DNA of 64,000 nucleotides from CAYZJR01 sp964503045 (lineage in GTDB: Bacteria; Cyanobacteriota; Vampirovibrionia; Obscuribacterales; Obscuribacteraceae): NCBI GenBank assembly GCA_964503045.1, contig CAZCZI010000011.1, forward strand, positions 1 to 64,000. Reading direction: 5' to 3'. This document shows, in pieces, positions 28,701-36,404 of this stretch. The notes under the pieces were generated by a model. That model was not told the DNA's origin. It did not search any database and saw only the letters and a list, made by a program, of their open reading frames with translations. The translations under genes were made by a program, and so were the position numbers. Position 1 is the first letter of the stretch. Each line of letters starts with the position of its first letter.

Positions 28701-28744
28701 CAATGAGTGTGGAGATACAGAAACAGTCTCTTTGCCTTGGCCAT
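25727..28744 (-). CDS. Glycoside hydrolase family 38 (alpha-mannosidase/mannosylglycerate hydrolase-like)
   Basis: A 1005-residue GH38 enzyme with no signal peptide. The N-terminal barrel begins with HTHWDREWY (zinc ligands His14 and Asp16), has the nucleophile Asp125 in YCPDTFGHS, and a later zinc His371 in NQPHDSICG. HTHWDREWY resembles the MngB (mannosylglycerate hydrolase) branch more than the Golgi-type HSHNDPGW. The middle three-helix domain lies near 290-385, and beta-sandwich C-terminal domains near 570-1000. It is retaining and should act on alpha-mannosides in the cytoplasm. The TIM-barrel isomerase gene is 12 bp upstream, suggesting a sugar catabolic pair. Confidence 0.9.
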   Translation of the reverse strand: MAKAKRLFLYLHTHWDREWYWPFEAFRTEAVSVVKDVVERLEAEELPSFTLDGQSCLLEDVTEIDPSLGDRISKLMSDRVLSAGPWYVLNDQMLVGGESMIRNLLIGMAVASRFGKPSMVGYCPDTFGHSHDLPRILKGFGIDNAVVWRGVPRLNDGPVFRWQSADGSSVIAYHLTKGYYQTAFHEERTPEGLAEYLWSYLPDDARLSESDGVTAFDRTLNAALIPVGGDHLLPPADFKKKLSQAEDELAALWKKRTKGAERTAVPELEAVRLDDFVSDMTDHLKSEISAVRLLDQELRDNTAAPYYERAYMLPGVLSTRLYLKRENRLAERRLATIEPLLSLLHTSGVMSSMPKLELDHAWKTLLRNQPHDSICGCSADSVHQEMMTRYRSLNHILDTIERKARQAVAVNGAKTGQPALELTHAGVAEKTTGRSKAASRSQQKAQPKLSQARITCSPAAVLDPEFEANRLAVYNLSSSSVAMPVRLRWAANPDSPDLPKSNRVQVGWVHEAEDVLSELGGLPTFKKIKLFEGWMWPGAVPAWGCKITDWKQLFDTYEEDKNNEVRFVDQRLSNEYFSIEIEAKTGALIVRHLDTKTKGRTRTGEEADKTYRLVHTIKDVGDAGDTYNFDPLFGDKPIRATYMTTTVGQTGPLVGSIYVQYKMEIPRSAVVRDPLKKKANPEDPATFSRALEVFHHQFTTEITLKRGVPVVFFETTFSNLSRDHRLEVSLETGAKVDRTYSENHFSLIERKPPAKLDPSVFAVKPATEAPLDRFPCQRFFVANGQAFFNVGLPEYGFEDTAVSLTLVRAVSFLSRPKLRARGGGAGPSLPTPEANCKIVHRVQYGWAPLSVFAKEASNGKKRSKNSGLSDSERISAYRLAALFDEPLWASQSRQKEADTSGSLVRLDTSAIIITAIKPAEEDAEKGIVVRMLNVTGSKQRADLEACMDVKKARVIDLAENTLEKLKEVDREDTVFKGPTGDDFHYFRLDFEPFELVTVKLVLPKE

Positions 28745-28756
28745 GTGTCGCGTGCG

Positions 28757-29629
28757 CTACCCCTTCATTAGCGGGGAGAGTAGCTTGATGCCCGAATCGA
28801 GTGCGTCTTCTAGATCTTCCGGCTGGTCGTTGATAAACTCGTCTTCTAGATGAATAGAAAGGCTGCCGTCGAAACCGTAGAGTTTAAGCGCCTCGATGAA
28901 TTGCCGCCAATCAACCTGTCCTTTGCCGGGAAGGCGGTATCGCCACCAAAGCGGCCCGTAGAGTCCACTGTCCATCAGCATCGGGCGATTGATTTCGATA
29001 TCGTAGGCTTGAACATGTTCGATCGCTGAAGTGATGCCTGACAAAATTTGCAGATAATCAATTCCCAGCCACACGCAATCTGCCGGTGAAAAAGACAATG
29101 ACAAATCAGGACATGCGGAAATCAAGTCGCGCCAATCCTGCGGATCGGCGGCTCGCCAGGTTTTGAGAGACTGCCCGCGCAACTCCGAGGGGGTTGCCAG
29201 TCTCAGTAAAAGCTTGACTTCATTTTCGGCGAGCAAATCTTTTACTTGCGAAAAGTCTTTTTCGAAAGCTTCTTTCCAGTTGTCATCATTGCTTGGCAGA
29301 ACCGACACAGCCAAACGATGACAATCGACTGCCTTGCAGACAAGTGCGAGCTTGGCCACCATCTGAGTGAATCGAGTCTGCGACTTTTTGTCGCCTGGGC
29401 GATGCAGAAAATCAAGATTCAAACATGCAATTTCAACCCCTTTTTCTTTGCTGATTTTGCGAATCTTGGCCAGATATTTAGCTTCTTTATCGCCGATGGT
29501 GCTGGTTTTTGCCGATGTTTGAAACGGAGCAAAAGAGTATTCGACGGCGGACAACCCTTTGAGCGCAGCAAGCTCGATGGCGCCGTCCAAGCCGCTACCG
29601 AATCTGGTGGCATCAACGCATAGACGCAT
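28757..29629 (-). CDS. Sugar phosphate isomerase/epimerase-like TIM barrel protein
   Basis: A 290-residue protein of the AP-endonuclease-2/xylose-isomerase-like TIM barrel superfamily, with MRLCVDATRFGSGLDGAIELAALKG at the start, LRLATPSELRGQS mid-sequence and a C-terminal GQVDWRQFIEALKLYGFDGSLSIHLEDEF that ends in the typical metal-binding Glu strand. Members isomerise or epimerise sugars such as hydroxypyruvate, xylulose or inosose. The exact substrate cannot be set. It is directly upstream of GH38 and may process the released sugar. Confidence 0.75.
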   Translation of the reverse strand: MRLCVDATRFGSGLDGAIELAALKGLSAVEYSFAPFQTSAKTSTIGDKEAKYLAKIRKISKEKGVEIACLNLDFLHRPGDKKSQTRFTQMVAKLALVCKAVDCHRLAVSVLPSNDDNWKEAFEKDFSQVKDLLAENEVKLLLRLATPSELRGQSLKTWRAADPQDWRDLISACPDLSLSFSPADCVWLGIDYLQILSGITSAIEHVQAYDIEINRPMLMDSGLYGPLWWRYRLPGKGQVDWRQFIEALKLYGFDGSLSIHLEDEFINDQPEDLEDALDSGIKLLSPLMKG

Positions 29630-29670
29630 GCACGTAAGTGTACCAGACGGTTAAACTGGTGTCCTTAGAG

Positions 29671-30363
29671 CTAGATGCTCATCAAGTAATCGCGACGCAC
29701 CGCAGGGTCAGTTAGGTCGTTGAAGTCCATGCGATTCATGGTCTTCACCTCAAAGCCCTGTTTGGTTTGAACTGAGAGCGTAACCGGTGTATTTGGCGTG
29801 CCGACGATGAGGTCATAGCACTCCTCTTTGGTTAAGCCATAGGTAGGAACGCCATCAATTGCCACGATGACATCGTTGGTTCTCAGACCGGCGCCGGCGG
29901 CCGGGGTGCCTGGAAAGACGCGATTGATTACCGGTGGGTGTCCATAGGCGATGACAAACTTGACGCCGATGATGCCGATTGAGCGCTGCGTTTGCAGGTT
30001 CATCTGGTTGGCGCGAGCCTTCATTCTGTCGGTGCGCGCTCTTTGTTGCGCGCCTAAGAGACCGGACTGGTCGAGATTGCTTTGGAGCCGTCTTCTGGGC
30101 GCTTCTTGATATTGGGTAGTGTGCTCGACACCGCCTTTCAGCGCGCTTTTCTTTGCAGCTTGCTCGCGAACTTCTTGCGGACGGCTGAGGCTAATTCCAT
30201 CAGGGGTGGCTTGATCCATCTTGGGAACGGCCGGCTTCAACAGCATCTCATCTTCGGCAAGCACCGGCACGGCAAGTGCCAATCCAGCTACGAGGCAGGC
30301 TGAGATGGCAAGCGTCAGGCGAGTACAAGTATTTTTCTTTGTGCTGTTGTGTGTTACCGGCAT
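29671..30363 (-). CDS. Secreted PDZ-domain protein
   Basis: About 230 residues from ATG 30363 (a TTG at 30432 would extend it). A signal peptide ends near residue 37 (LAVPVLAEDE). An Arg/Gln-rich helical stretch precedes a PDZ domain at roughly 140-220, with PVINRVFPGTPAAGAGLRTNDVIVAIDGVPTYG, the form found in C-terminal processing proteases and HtrA. No protease domain is attached, so it is probably a periplasmic adaptor binding protein C-termini. It lies 41 bp upstream of the TIM-barrel gene. Confidence 0.75.
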   Translation of the reverse strand: MPVTHNSTKKNTCTRLTLAISACLVAGLALAVPVLAEDEMLLKPAVPKMDQATPDGISLSRPQEVREQAAKKSALKGGVEHTTQYQEAPRRRLQSNLDQSGLLGAQQRARTDRMKARANQMNLQTQRSIGIIGVKFVIAYGHPPVINRVFPGTPAAGAGLRTNDVIVAIDGVPTYGLTKEECYDLIVGTPNTPVTLSVQTKQGFEVKTMNRMDFNDLTDPAVRRDYLMSI

Positions 30364-30432
30364 TCGGCGAGTTCCACTTTTATGATTGGGGCGCACACCT
30401 CTATTAAGGTTGCGGAGTTTATTGACTGACAA

Positions 30433-30807
30433 TTACTACTGCATGTTCCCCAAGATTATGATCGTCTTGGCAACCAGGATACTACGGATTCTCGCGCCTC
30501 GCTATGTGATTTTCCCGCATTATTGCCTAAATCCGCCCTTCACACCCTTCGAAGAAACCTATAAGTTCCATTTCGCATTCAAATGGAACTAATAAGTTGC
30601 AGTGGCCCGGCTTGGCGGGCTGTTGATGTACCTTTATCCGTTAATTCATAGCAAAAGCCTTAAGCTACCCGGTTCTTTTCATCAAAAGTGATACTCTTGC
30701 CTAGCAAATGGGTGAGGACGCCCTTGAGAGGTTGCCTAAACGGGCGCCTGGCCAAATTACAAGAGATCCTCCATTGTCATTACCGTCGTACTTATGAGGA
30801 ACGCGTC
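30433..30807. other. Intergenic region upstream of mdh
   Basis: About 375 bp between divergent genes. It contains the 41-bp element (30561-30601). A possible -10 GATACT lies near 30690, but no matching -35 is clear. Confidence 0.35.
30561..30601. repeat. 41-bp intergenic element, copy 1
   Basis: A 41-bp segment with ATAAGTTCC at one end and AATAAGTTGCA at the other and an inner perfect 10-bp inverted repeat AGTTCCATTT/AAATGGAACT. It matches a segment at 39150-39190 at about 30 of 41 positions with equal length. It lies about 200 bp upstream of mdh, between divergent genes. Confidence 0.6.
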
Positions 30808-31752
30808 GTGAGCAAAGTAACAGTAGTCGGTGCCGGATTTGTTGGCGCCACAGTTGCGCAATACGTTGCCGAGAAAGATTTGGCAGATGTCGTAATCGTG
30901 GACATCGTCGATGGGCTGCCACAGGGCAAATCGCTTGATCTGATGGAAGCTGCGCCCATCAATGGTCACGACAAGAAGCTTACCGGCTCTAACGATTACG
31001 AAGCCACCAAAGGCTCCGACATTGTCGTCATCACCGCCGGAATCGCCAGAAAGCCAGGCATGTCGCGCGATGACCTGCTCAAGATCAACGCCGAAATCGT
31101 TCAAAACGTTGCCAAAGAAACTATCAAACACTCACCGAACGCCATCTACATCGTCGTCACCAACCCGCTCGATGTAATGACCTACCTCACCTGGAAGACA
31201 ACCAGGCTGCCCTCCTCCAAGGTCATCGGTATGGCAGGCGTGCTTGATAGCGCCCGCTTCCAAACATTTATCGGTATGGAACTCGATTGTTCGGTCGAAG
31301 ACGTACGAGCCATGGTTCTTGGTGGACACGGCGATTTGATGGTTCCGCTACCGCGCTTCGCGACCGTCAATGGCGTTCCAATCACCGAGCTTCTCTCCAA
31401 AGACAGAATTGAAGCTCTCTGCCAACGCACCCGCGACGGCGGAGCCGAAGTGGTGAAGCTGCTCAAGACCGGCAGCGCCTACTATGCGCCGGGCGCCTCG
31501 GTTGCTCAGATGGTCGAAGCCATCCTCAAGAATAAGAACCGCCTGTTGCCCTGCTGCGTGCTGGCCGAAGGCGAATACGGGCTCAAGGATGTCTACGTTG
31601 GATTGCCGGTAATTCTGGGCCGCGAAGGACTCAAGAAGATCGTCGAAATTAAACTCACGGCCGAAGAGCAAGAACAGCTCAAGAAATCCGCCGAATCCAT
31701 TAAGGAAAACGTGGAAGCGATGAACAAGGTGATGGGCGCTCAATGCAAGTAA
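30808..31752 (+). CDS. mdh: Malate dehydrogenase
   Basis: A 314-residue NAD-dependent malate dehydrogenase of the LDH-like MDH class. GTG 30808 is chosen because GAGGA lies seven bases upstream and it begins at the Rossmann strand SKVTVVGAGFVGATVA. AGIARKPGMSRDDLL carries the substrate Arg pair, ITNPLDVM-type VVTNPLDVMTY follows, and GGHGDLMVP contains the catalytic His. It oxidises malate to oxaloacetate in central metabolism. Monocistronic, followed by an intrinsic terminator. Confidence 0.95.
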   Translation: MSKVTVVGAGFVGATVAQYVAEKDLADVVIVDIVDGLPQGKSLDLMEAAPINGHDKKLTGSNDYEATKGSDIVVITAGIARKPGMSRDDLLKINAEIVQNVAKETIKHSPNAIYIVVTNPLDVMTYLTWKTTRLPSSKVIGMAGVLDSARFQTFIGMELDCSVEDVRAMVLGGHGDLMVPLPRFATVNGVPITELLSKDRIEALCQRTRDGGAEVVKLLKTGSAYYAPGASVAQMVEAILKNKNRLLPCCVLAEGEYGLKDVYVGLPVILGREGLKKIVEIKLTAEEQEQLKKSAESIKENVEAMNKVMGAQCK

Positions 31753-31786
31753 CGCCCAAGTAAGCGAAAAAATCGTAAAGCAATGC

Positions 31787-31815
31787 AAGGCGTTTCCTCA
31801 GGAAGCGCTTTGTTT
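31787..31815 (+). terminator. Intrinsic terminator of mdh
   Basis: Stem AGGCGTTTCC/GGAAGCGCTT with a TCA loop (31788-31810, two G-T pairs), followed by TTGTTTC. It is 35 bp after the stop. Confidence 0.65.
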
Positions 31816-31893
31816 CTTCAGTGAGCGCTATAATTCATCTGAGATTCCGTTTAGTGGCGCAGGGGTGCCGTATATAGGGAGGAATAAGGCGAT

Positions 31894-33087
31894 ATGCCTG
31901 AAGTAAATTTCAGCCGCAAGCTTCTCGGTGCTTTTTGGGGAGGGCGCAATTCCGAAAAATGTCGAGTTTCCCTGTTGGTATCGTCAGTGGTTGCATTGGC
32001 GATGAGCGTATCGCTCGCGGCCCCCGCCTTTAGTGTCGAGCCGACAACCGGCGCTTCACCGTCCGACTCGGAGTTTTCGCTTGATCCGGATATGACCGCG
32101 TACGCCAAAGAGCGTGGCGAGATAGAAGCGATTTTGAAGAACATCGAGACTCAGTGGAATGCCCACAATCTTGATGGCGTTATGGCAAACTACGCTGATG
32201 AATACGTAAACAACGACGGTTTGGACAAGAAGGCCGTAACGGCGCTTACTCAAGAATTTTGGAAAACCTATCCCGACGCTCGCTCGAATTCCAAGACAAA
32301 ACAGATTCGAGTCGAAGGCAATTTCGCCACAATCGAATCGCGAGACACTGCCACCGGCAGCACCGCCAAGGAAATGCCGGGTATTGGCACCAAAGGCGAT
32401 CTCAACTCGGTCTCTGAAGGTCAGCTCTATATGCGCAAGTATGGAACCAGCTGGCGCATCGTAGGAGACAGGATCGACTATGAAAAGGTGCGCGTTGCAT
32501 TTGGTTTGGCAAAACAGCTCGATGCTTTGTTTGTAGCGCCCGAACAAGTGAAGTCCGGCAATCAGTACTCGGCCAAGCTCGAAGTGAAGCTGCCGCCCGA
32601 GTTGGGCGCAGTCGGTTCGATTACGAGCCAACCGCTGCAATATCCACAGATTACACCAGCCGATGCATGGCGTCCGATAGACTCCGACACGCACACGCTA
32701 GAGCGTATGATGCCGGCCAATACGTCCAACCACAACGAGCTTTTGATGGCGACCGTGGGCATCACCAATGCATCCAAAAACTCGCTGATGGGAATCAGTT
32801 TTCTGACGCGACGACTCAATGTTGTTCCCAAAGCAGAAAATCAGTCGGTCATCGCCAAAGCAAAAACTGATGAAGACACCGAAACGCCTGCAGCGAAAAC
32901 GAAGGGTGACAAGGGCGACGGCAAAGACAAGGACGATGCCAAAGATAAGGGCGCCAAAGAGAAAAACGACAAAATCGAGCTGAAAGACGACGGCGATTTG
33001 AAGAAGAAGAGAGACGCCGAGAAGAAAGAGAAAAAAGAGAAGAACGCTGCGCCTGAATCGAAGGACTCTGAAAAAGGAGAGGACTAG
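31894..33087 (+). CDS. Secreted NTF2/SnoaL-like protein with charged C-terminal tail
   Basis: A 397-residue exported protein with GGGAGG upstream of ATG 31894. Signal peptide core at about residues 29-48 (SLAAPAFSVEP). Residues 72-180 form a SnoaL/DUF4440-type cone fold (IEAILKNIETQWNAHNLDGVMANYADEYV ... YGTSWRIVGDRIDYEKV). A second beta domain follows at about 200-310. The final 75 residues are almost only Lys, Asp, Glu and Ala. No catalytic activity can be assigned. It ends 6 bp before lspA and is probably co-transcribed. Confidence 0.7.
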   Translation: MPEVNFSRKLLGAFWGGRNSEKCRVSLLVSSVVALAMSVSLAAPAFSVEPTTGASPSDSEFSLDPDMTAYAKERGEIEAILKNIETQWNAHNLDGVMANYADEYVNNDGLDKKAVTALTQEFWKTYPDARSNSKTKQIRVEGNFATIESRDTATGSTAKEMPGIGTKGDLNSVSEGQLYMRKYGTSWRIVGDRIDYEKVRVAFGLAKQLDALFVAPEQVKSGNQYSAKLEVKLPPELGAVGSITSQPLQYPQITPADAWRPIDSDTHTLERMMPANTSNHNELLMATVGITNASKNSLMGISFLTRRLNVVPKAENQSVIAKAKTDEDTETPAAKTKGDKGDGKDKDDAKDKGAKEKNDKIELKDDGDLKKKRDAEKKEKKEKNAAPESKDSEKGED

Positions 33088-33093
33088 GCGGTC

Positions 33094-33645
33094 GTGATCG
33101 CGCGCCTCATCATTCCAGCTGTTGCCGGACTCTGTTTAACGGCGGACTTTTTGTCGAAGCAGTGGGCGCGCAATAACCTTCAATTAGGATCGAGCCAAAC
33201 GTTTATTCCCGGAGTTCTAAACTTCACGCTTACAAGCAACACCGGCGCGGCCTTTTCATTGGGCGCAGGAAACGGCGACTTCATGTTTATGCTCGCGCTT
33301 TTGATGACGGGGCTGATCAGCGCCTGGATAATCAAGCGGGAATTGAGCAGCGATCCTCCTATAAATTTGGAACGCATCGGCTTAGGCTGCATCCTAGGCG
33401 GTGCCATAGGTAATTTGCTAGACCGCTTCATTCTCGGCCGGGTCACCGACTTTCTGGAGTTTGCATTTGTATCTTTTCCCGTATTCAACGTCGCAGACTC
33501 GTTGATTGATATCGGAATCGGATTGATGCTTATCGCTGCCTTGACTCAGTCGAGACCAAAAGAGGAACCGCAAGCTGCTGTTGCCACCACCGGTGAAGCC
33601 GCCCCGAAAAATGACGTTGCCGGTGACGTCGCCGATCGTGTATGA
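33094..33645 (+). CDS. lspA: Lipoprotein signal peptidase (signal peptidase II)
   Basis: A 183-residue inner-membrane aspartyl protease that cleaves prolipoprotein signal peptides before the lipidated Cys. GTG start at 33094. Conserved motifs: LTSNTGAAFSL, GGAIGNLLDR, the catalytic Asp119 in GRVTDFLEF and Asp135 in FNVADS. Four membrane helices. The last 30 residues are a polar tail not typical of the family. Likely clients within the window include the TPR lipoprotein (45937), the cytochrome c (39272) and the lipoprotein at 53004. It overlaps rluD by 4 bp (ATGA). Confidence 0.95.
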   Translation: MIARLIIPAVAGLCLTADFLSKQWARNNLQLGSSQTFIPGVLNFTLTSNTGAAFSLGAGNGDFMFMLALLMTGLISAWIIKRELSSDPPINLERIGLGCILGGAIGNLLDRFILGRVTDFLEFAFVSFPVFNVADSLIDIGIGLMLIAALTQSRPKEEPQAAVATTGEAAPKNDVAGDVADRV

Positions 33646-34637
33646 GTGAGTTGGATACGACAAGCGAAACCGAGGAGTTTGAGCCATTCGAGGTGATTGA
33701 GCTTACTGTCGATCGACATGCCACTGCGCAAACGAAGCGTTCTGAGTTGGTGCGTCTGGATCAATTCCTCTCACAAAACTTGGATGGACTAAGCCGATCT
33801 CGTGTTCAGCAACTAATCGAAGATGGGCTTGTACTGGTCAACGGCGACAATGCGAAAGCGAATCTCAGACTGCGTGGCGGCGAGTCGGTTTCAGTGCAAA
33901 TTCCACCGGCAGTTGCACTCGACGTGCAACCGGAAAATATTCCGCTTTCTATTGTCTTTGAAGACGACTGTGTTGTTGTCGTCAACAAGCCTGCAGGGAT
34001 GACGACTCACCCTGGCGCCGGTGTTGTGAGTGGCACTCTCGTGAATGCATTGTTGTTCCATTGCAAAGGATCGCTCTCCGGAATTTCCGGCACCTTGAGA
34101 CCAGGCATCGTGCATAGGTTAGATAAGGACACGACGGGACTTTTGGTTGTCGCCAAAAACGATCTTGCGCACCAAAACCTGGCTAAGCAAATAAAGGAGC
34201 GCACAGTAGGCAGAACGTACCAAGCACTCGTGGAAGGAACCATCGCTGATGACACCGGTGTAATCGATAAACCAATCGGTCGCCATCCGGTGCGCCGTAA
34301 AGAAATGGCAGTGGTTGCAAACGGCAGACCGGCACAAAGTGAATTCACGGTGATTAAGCGCTTTTCTAAATTTACGCTGGTTCAGGTTAGGCTGAAAACC
34401 GGCAGAACGCACCAGATTCGTGTTCACATGGCGAGCATCGGTTTACCTGTGGCAGGAGATCTCGTGTATAACAATAAGCAATCGGGGCAAGAGTCCTGGC
34501 GGAAAAAACATGGCTTGCGGGGGCAAGCTCTTCATGCATTCAGGCTGACTTTCAAGCACCCAAAAACCGGCAACCCATTGGAATTTGAAGCCAACCCACC
34601 TGACGATTTCCAACAGCTCCTGAGCAATCTCAACTAA
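33642..34637 (+). CDS. rluD: RluD-family 23S rRNA pseudouridine synthase
   Basis: A 331-residue protein with an S4 RNA-binding domain (about residues 38-95, LDQFLSQNLDGLSRSRVQQLIEDG) and a catalytic domain with HRLDKDTTGLLVV, where Asp161 is the pseudouridylation nucleophile. RTHQIRVHMASIGLPVAGD is also typical. It probably modifies 23S rRNA, although RluA/C/D assignments need phylogeny. The lspA-rluD gene order is common in bacteria, and the ATGA overlap implies coupling. Confidence 0.93.
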   Translation: MSELDTTSETEEFEPFEVIELTVDRHATAQTKRSELVRLDQFLSQNLDGLSRSRVQQLIEDGLVLVNGDNAKANLRLRGGESVSVQIPPAVALDVQPENIPLSIVFEDDCVVVVNKPAGMTTHPGAGVVSGTLVNALLFHCKGSLSGISGTLRPGIVHRLDKDTTGLLVVAKNDLAHQNLAKQIKERTVGRTYQALVEGTIADDTGVIDKPIGRHPVRRKEMAVVANGRPAQSEFTVIKRFSKFTLVQVRLKTGRTHQIRVHMASIGLPVAGDLVYNNKQSGQESWRKKHGLRGQALHAFRLTFKHPKTGNPLEFEANPPDDFQQLLSNLN

Positions 34638-34662
34638 CCTAATCTAAATAGGATTCACCAAC

Positions 34663-35016
34663 ATGGCTCGATATGTCTTTCTATCCTTAAGTGCTTTGCT
34701 TGCAATTGCTGTTTTGGTTGTTTCCGTGCAAAACGGCGCATTGTGTGCGCTTACGTTGTTTGGTTCGAGTCTGCAAGTTCCGCTTGGTGCCGTCAGTGGA
34801 GCCACGTTTGTATTGGGTGCGCTGGCTGCGTCCTCGCTTATGAAGATGCAAGTGAAACAAGTGCAAGTCGATCAAAAGCTCTTGGAGTGGCAATCGCAAG
34901 ACGCGAAGTTGGCTGTGGAAGTCGAGTCGGATCGCGTGAAGCAACTCGAAGCAAAGATCGCGACGCTCGAAGCAGCGCTCGAGTCGGCTCTTAAGAGGGC
35001 TAAAAACAAGGCTTAG
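34663..35016 (+). CDS. LapA-domain membrane protein
   Basis: A 117-residue protein of the LapA/DUF1049 family. Two hydrophobic helices (about 4-22 and 38-60) flank the conserved VVSVQNGALCALTLFG-type segment, and a charged coiled coil runs from about 65 to the end. In E. coli LapA cooperates with LapB in LPS regulation; here the partner is not visible. It begins 25 bp after rluD, and its end overlaps the convergent DUF151 gene by 4 bp. Confidence 0.8.
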   Translation: MARYVFLSLSALLAIAVLVVSVQNGALCALTLFGSSLQVPLGAVSGATFVLGALAASSLMKMQVKQVQVDQKLLEWQSQDAKLAVEVESDRVKQLEAKIATLEAALESALKRAKNKA

Positions 35017-35525
35017 TCGCCGTCTCCGCTTCCGGCTTTCTTGAAGTCCGACGCTTTTAGTCCGTCGATGAACTTCTTGAACTCTTCTTTCTCGGCCTCG
35101 TCTTTTTCGAAGTCGACCGGTATGGTGCCATCGGCGACGACTTGGGCTGAAACAAAAATGGGGGCCTTTGCTCTGAGCGCAAGCGCAATCGCATCTGACG
35201 GGCGCGAGTCGATGGTTTTCACCACGTCTTTGTTGGCGGGATCGTTGACTTGCAGCATTATGGTGGCGTAGTAAGTGTTTGAATTGAGCTCGTTGATTTC
35301 GACGCGTTTTACCTTGTAGCCAAGGTTGCCGATGATGCTCAGTAGAAGATCGTGGGTCATGGGGCGCTCGGGCTTTTGGTTTTCAAGGGCGCGGGTGATT
35401 GCGTTTGCCTCGAACACACCAATCCAAATTGGTAATGCACGGCGTTTTGTTGAATCGTTCAAAATGACAATGGGATGGCCGTTGCGACCATCCAGAGCAA
35501 TTGTTGATACGAACATTTCAATCAT
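35013..35525 (-). CDS. Bifunctional nuclease (DUF151) family protein
   Basis: A 170-residue protein of the BFN/DUF151 family, common in cyanobacteria, plants and actinobacteria. It shows the family core GHPIVILNDSTKRRALPIWIG, RPMTHDLLLSIIGNLGY and the strongly conserved DSRPSDAIALALRAKAPIFVS. Some members have been reported to have RNase and DNase activity; many are uncharacterised. The C-terminal 30 residues are acidic/Lys-rich. Confidence 0.9.
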   Translation of the reverse strand: MIEMFVSTIALDGRNGHPIVILNDSTKRRALPIWIGVFEANAITRALENQKPERPMTHDLLLSIIGNLGYKVKRVEINELNSNTYYATIMLQVNDPANKDVVKTIDSRPSDAIALALRAKAPIFVSAQVVADGTIPVDFEKDEAEKEEFKKFIDGLKASDFKKAGSGDGD

Positions 35526-35986
35526 GAATCCGGGTTACCATGCCCATGCCGGTATATGTTTGGGATACTCTTTTCGCGCTCTCCTTCTGCAGTTTGCCAA
35601 AATCTCACCATTAGTTATTCCCAAGATCCTTGATTTTATCTGCGTTGAAGATAAATTTTTAACATGCGATCGGCTCGAAAGGCTGAAAGATGCCGATTCT
35701 CAGCCATTGGGTTTGCGCGGTTTGTGGTGAACAAGTGCGGTCAATCGTCAAATGACGCGGGTTTTCGGTGATTGTTCCCAATTGCACCAGTGGTGGCACT
35801 TTCGGGAACGTTGAGCCTTGCGCAAAGTTCCGTGACAATTCGATTCAAACACAACCGGCTGAAAAATGCTGCTGTTGACGCGCCTTCAAACCCCGCGACC
35901 GAAATCTGGCGTCCACTCTTACATCTCGACCTTTGAATTTACTGAAAGTTCTTGCGATAATGTCCAATTGGTTCATCCCTCACTCA
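35526..35986. other. Intergenic region before tRNA-Leu
   Basis: About 460 bp with no convincing gene. One possible stem-loop pairs GTTCCC at 35774-35779 with GGGAAC at 35804-35809 around a GCACC/GGTGGC-containing loop. No known RNA family is recognised. Confidence 0.3.
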
Positions 35987-36066
<80 letters not shown>

Positions 36067-36116
36067 GATTTTTCAATTGCAGATGCACCTGGCAACATCC
36101 AGGTCAGGAGCGCTCC

Positions 36117-36392
36117 ATGATTACGACGACTTCAACTCGGGCGCAATGGCCGCACACCATTGAAGACATAGTCAACTCGCTCGAAGGTGTCTGGGGAATA
36201 GTTGGTGCCACAACAGGTAATGGAAATGTGATCAGGCTGGAGAAGAGCCTTCACGAACCATTGACCTACACATTGACAGAGTATCAAGGCTCCGAAGAAG
36301 GCGAGATCGTCCGTAAGATGGTCTACGAGCCGGTTCGCCGCGATGACGCGATTACAGAATTCGCAAAAGCGATCGGATTCGAAGTCAAATAA
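36117..36392 (+). CDS. Small hypothetical protein upstream of HerA ATPase
   Basis: A 91-residue soluble protein with AGGAG six bases before ATG 36117. It is acidic and mixed alpha/beta, without Cys or membrane segments. No family is recognised. The HerA-type gene starts 12 bp after its stop at a TTG codon, so the two are almost certainly co-transcribed and perhaps functionally linked. It is too small to be NurA. Confidence 0.7.
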   Translation: MITTTSTRAQWPHTIEDIVNSLEGVWGIVGATTGNGNVIRLEKSLHEPLTYTLTEYQGSEEGEIVRKMVYEPVRRDDAITEFAKAIGFEVK

Positions 36393-36404
36393 CCGTCATC
36401 CAAA

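Noticed and set aside
36117..36392. NurA nuclease next to HerA
   Set aside because: The 91-aa protein is far too small and lacks the acidic NurA motifs.
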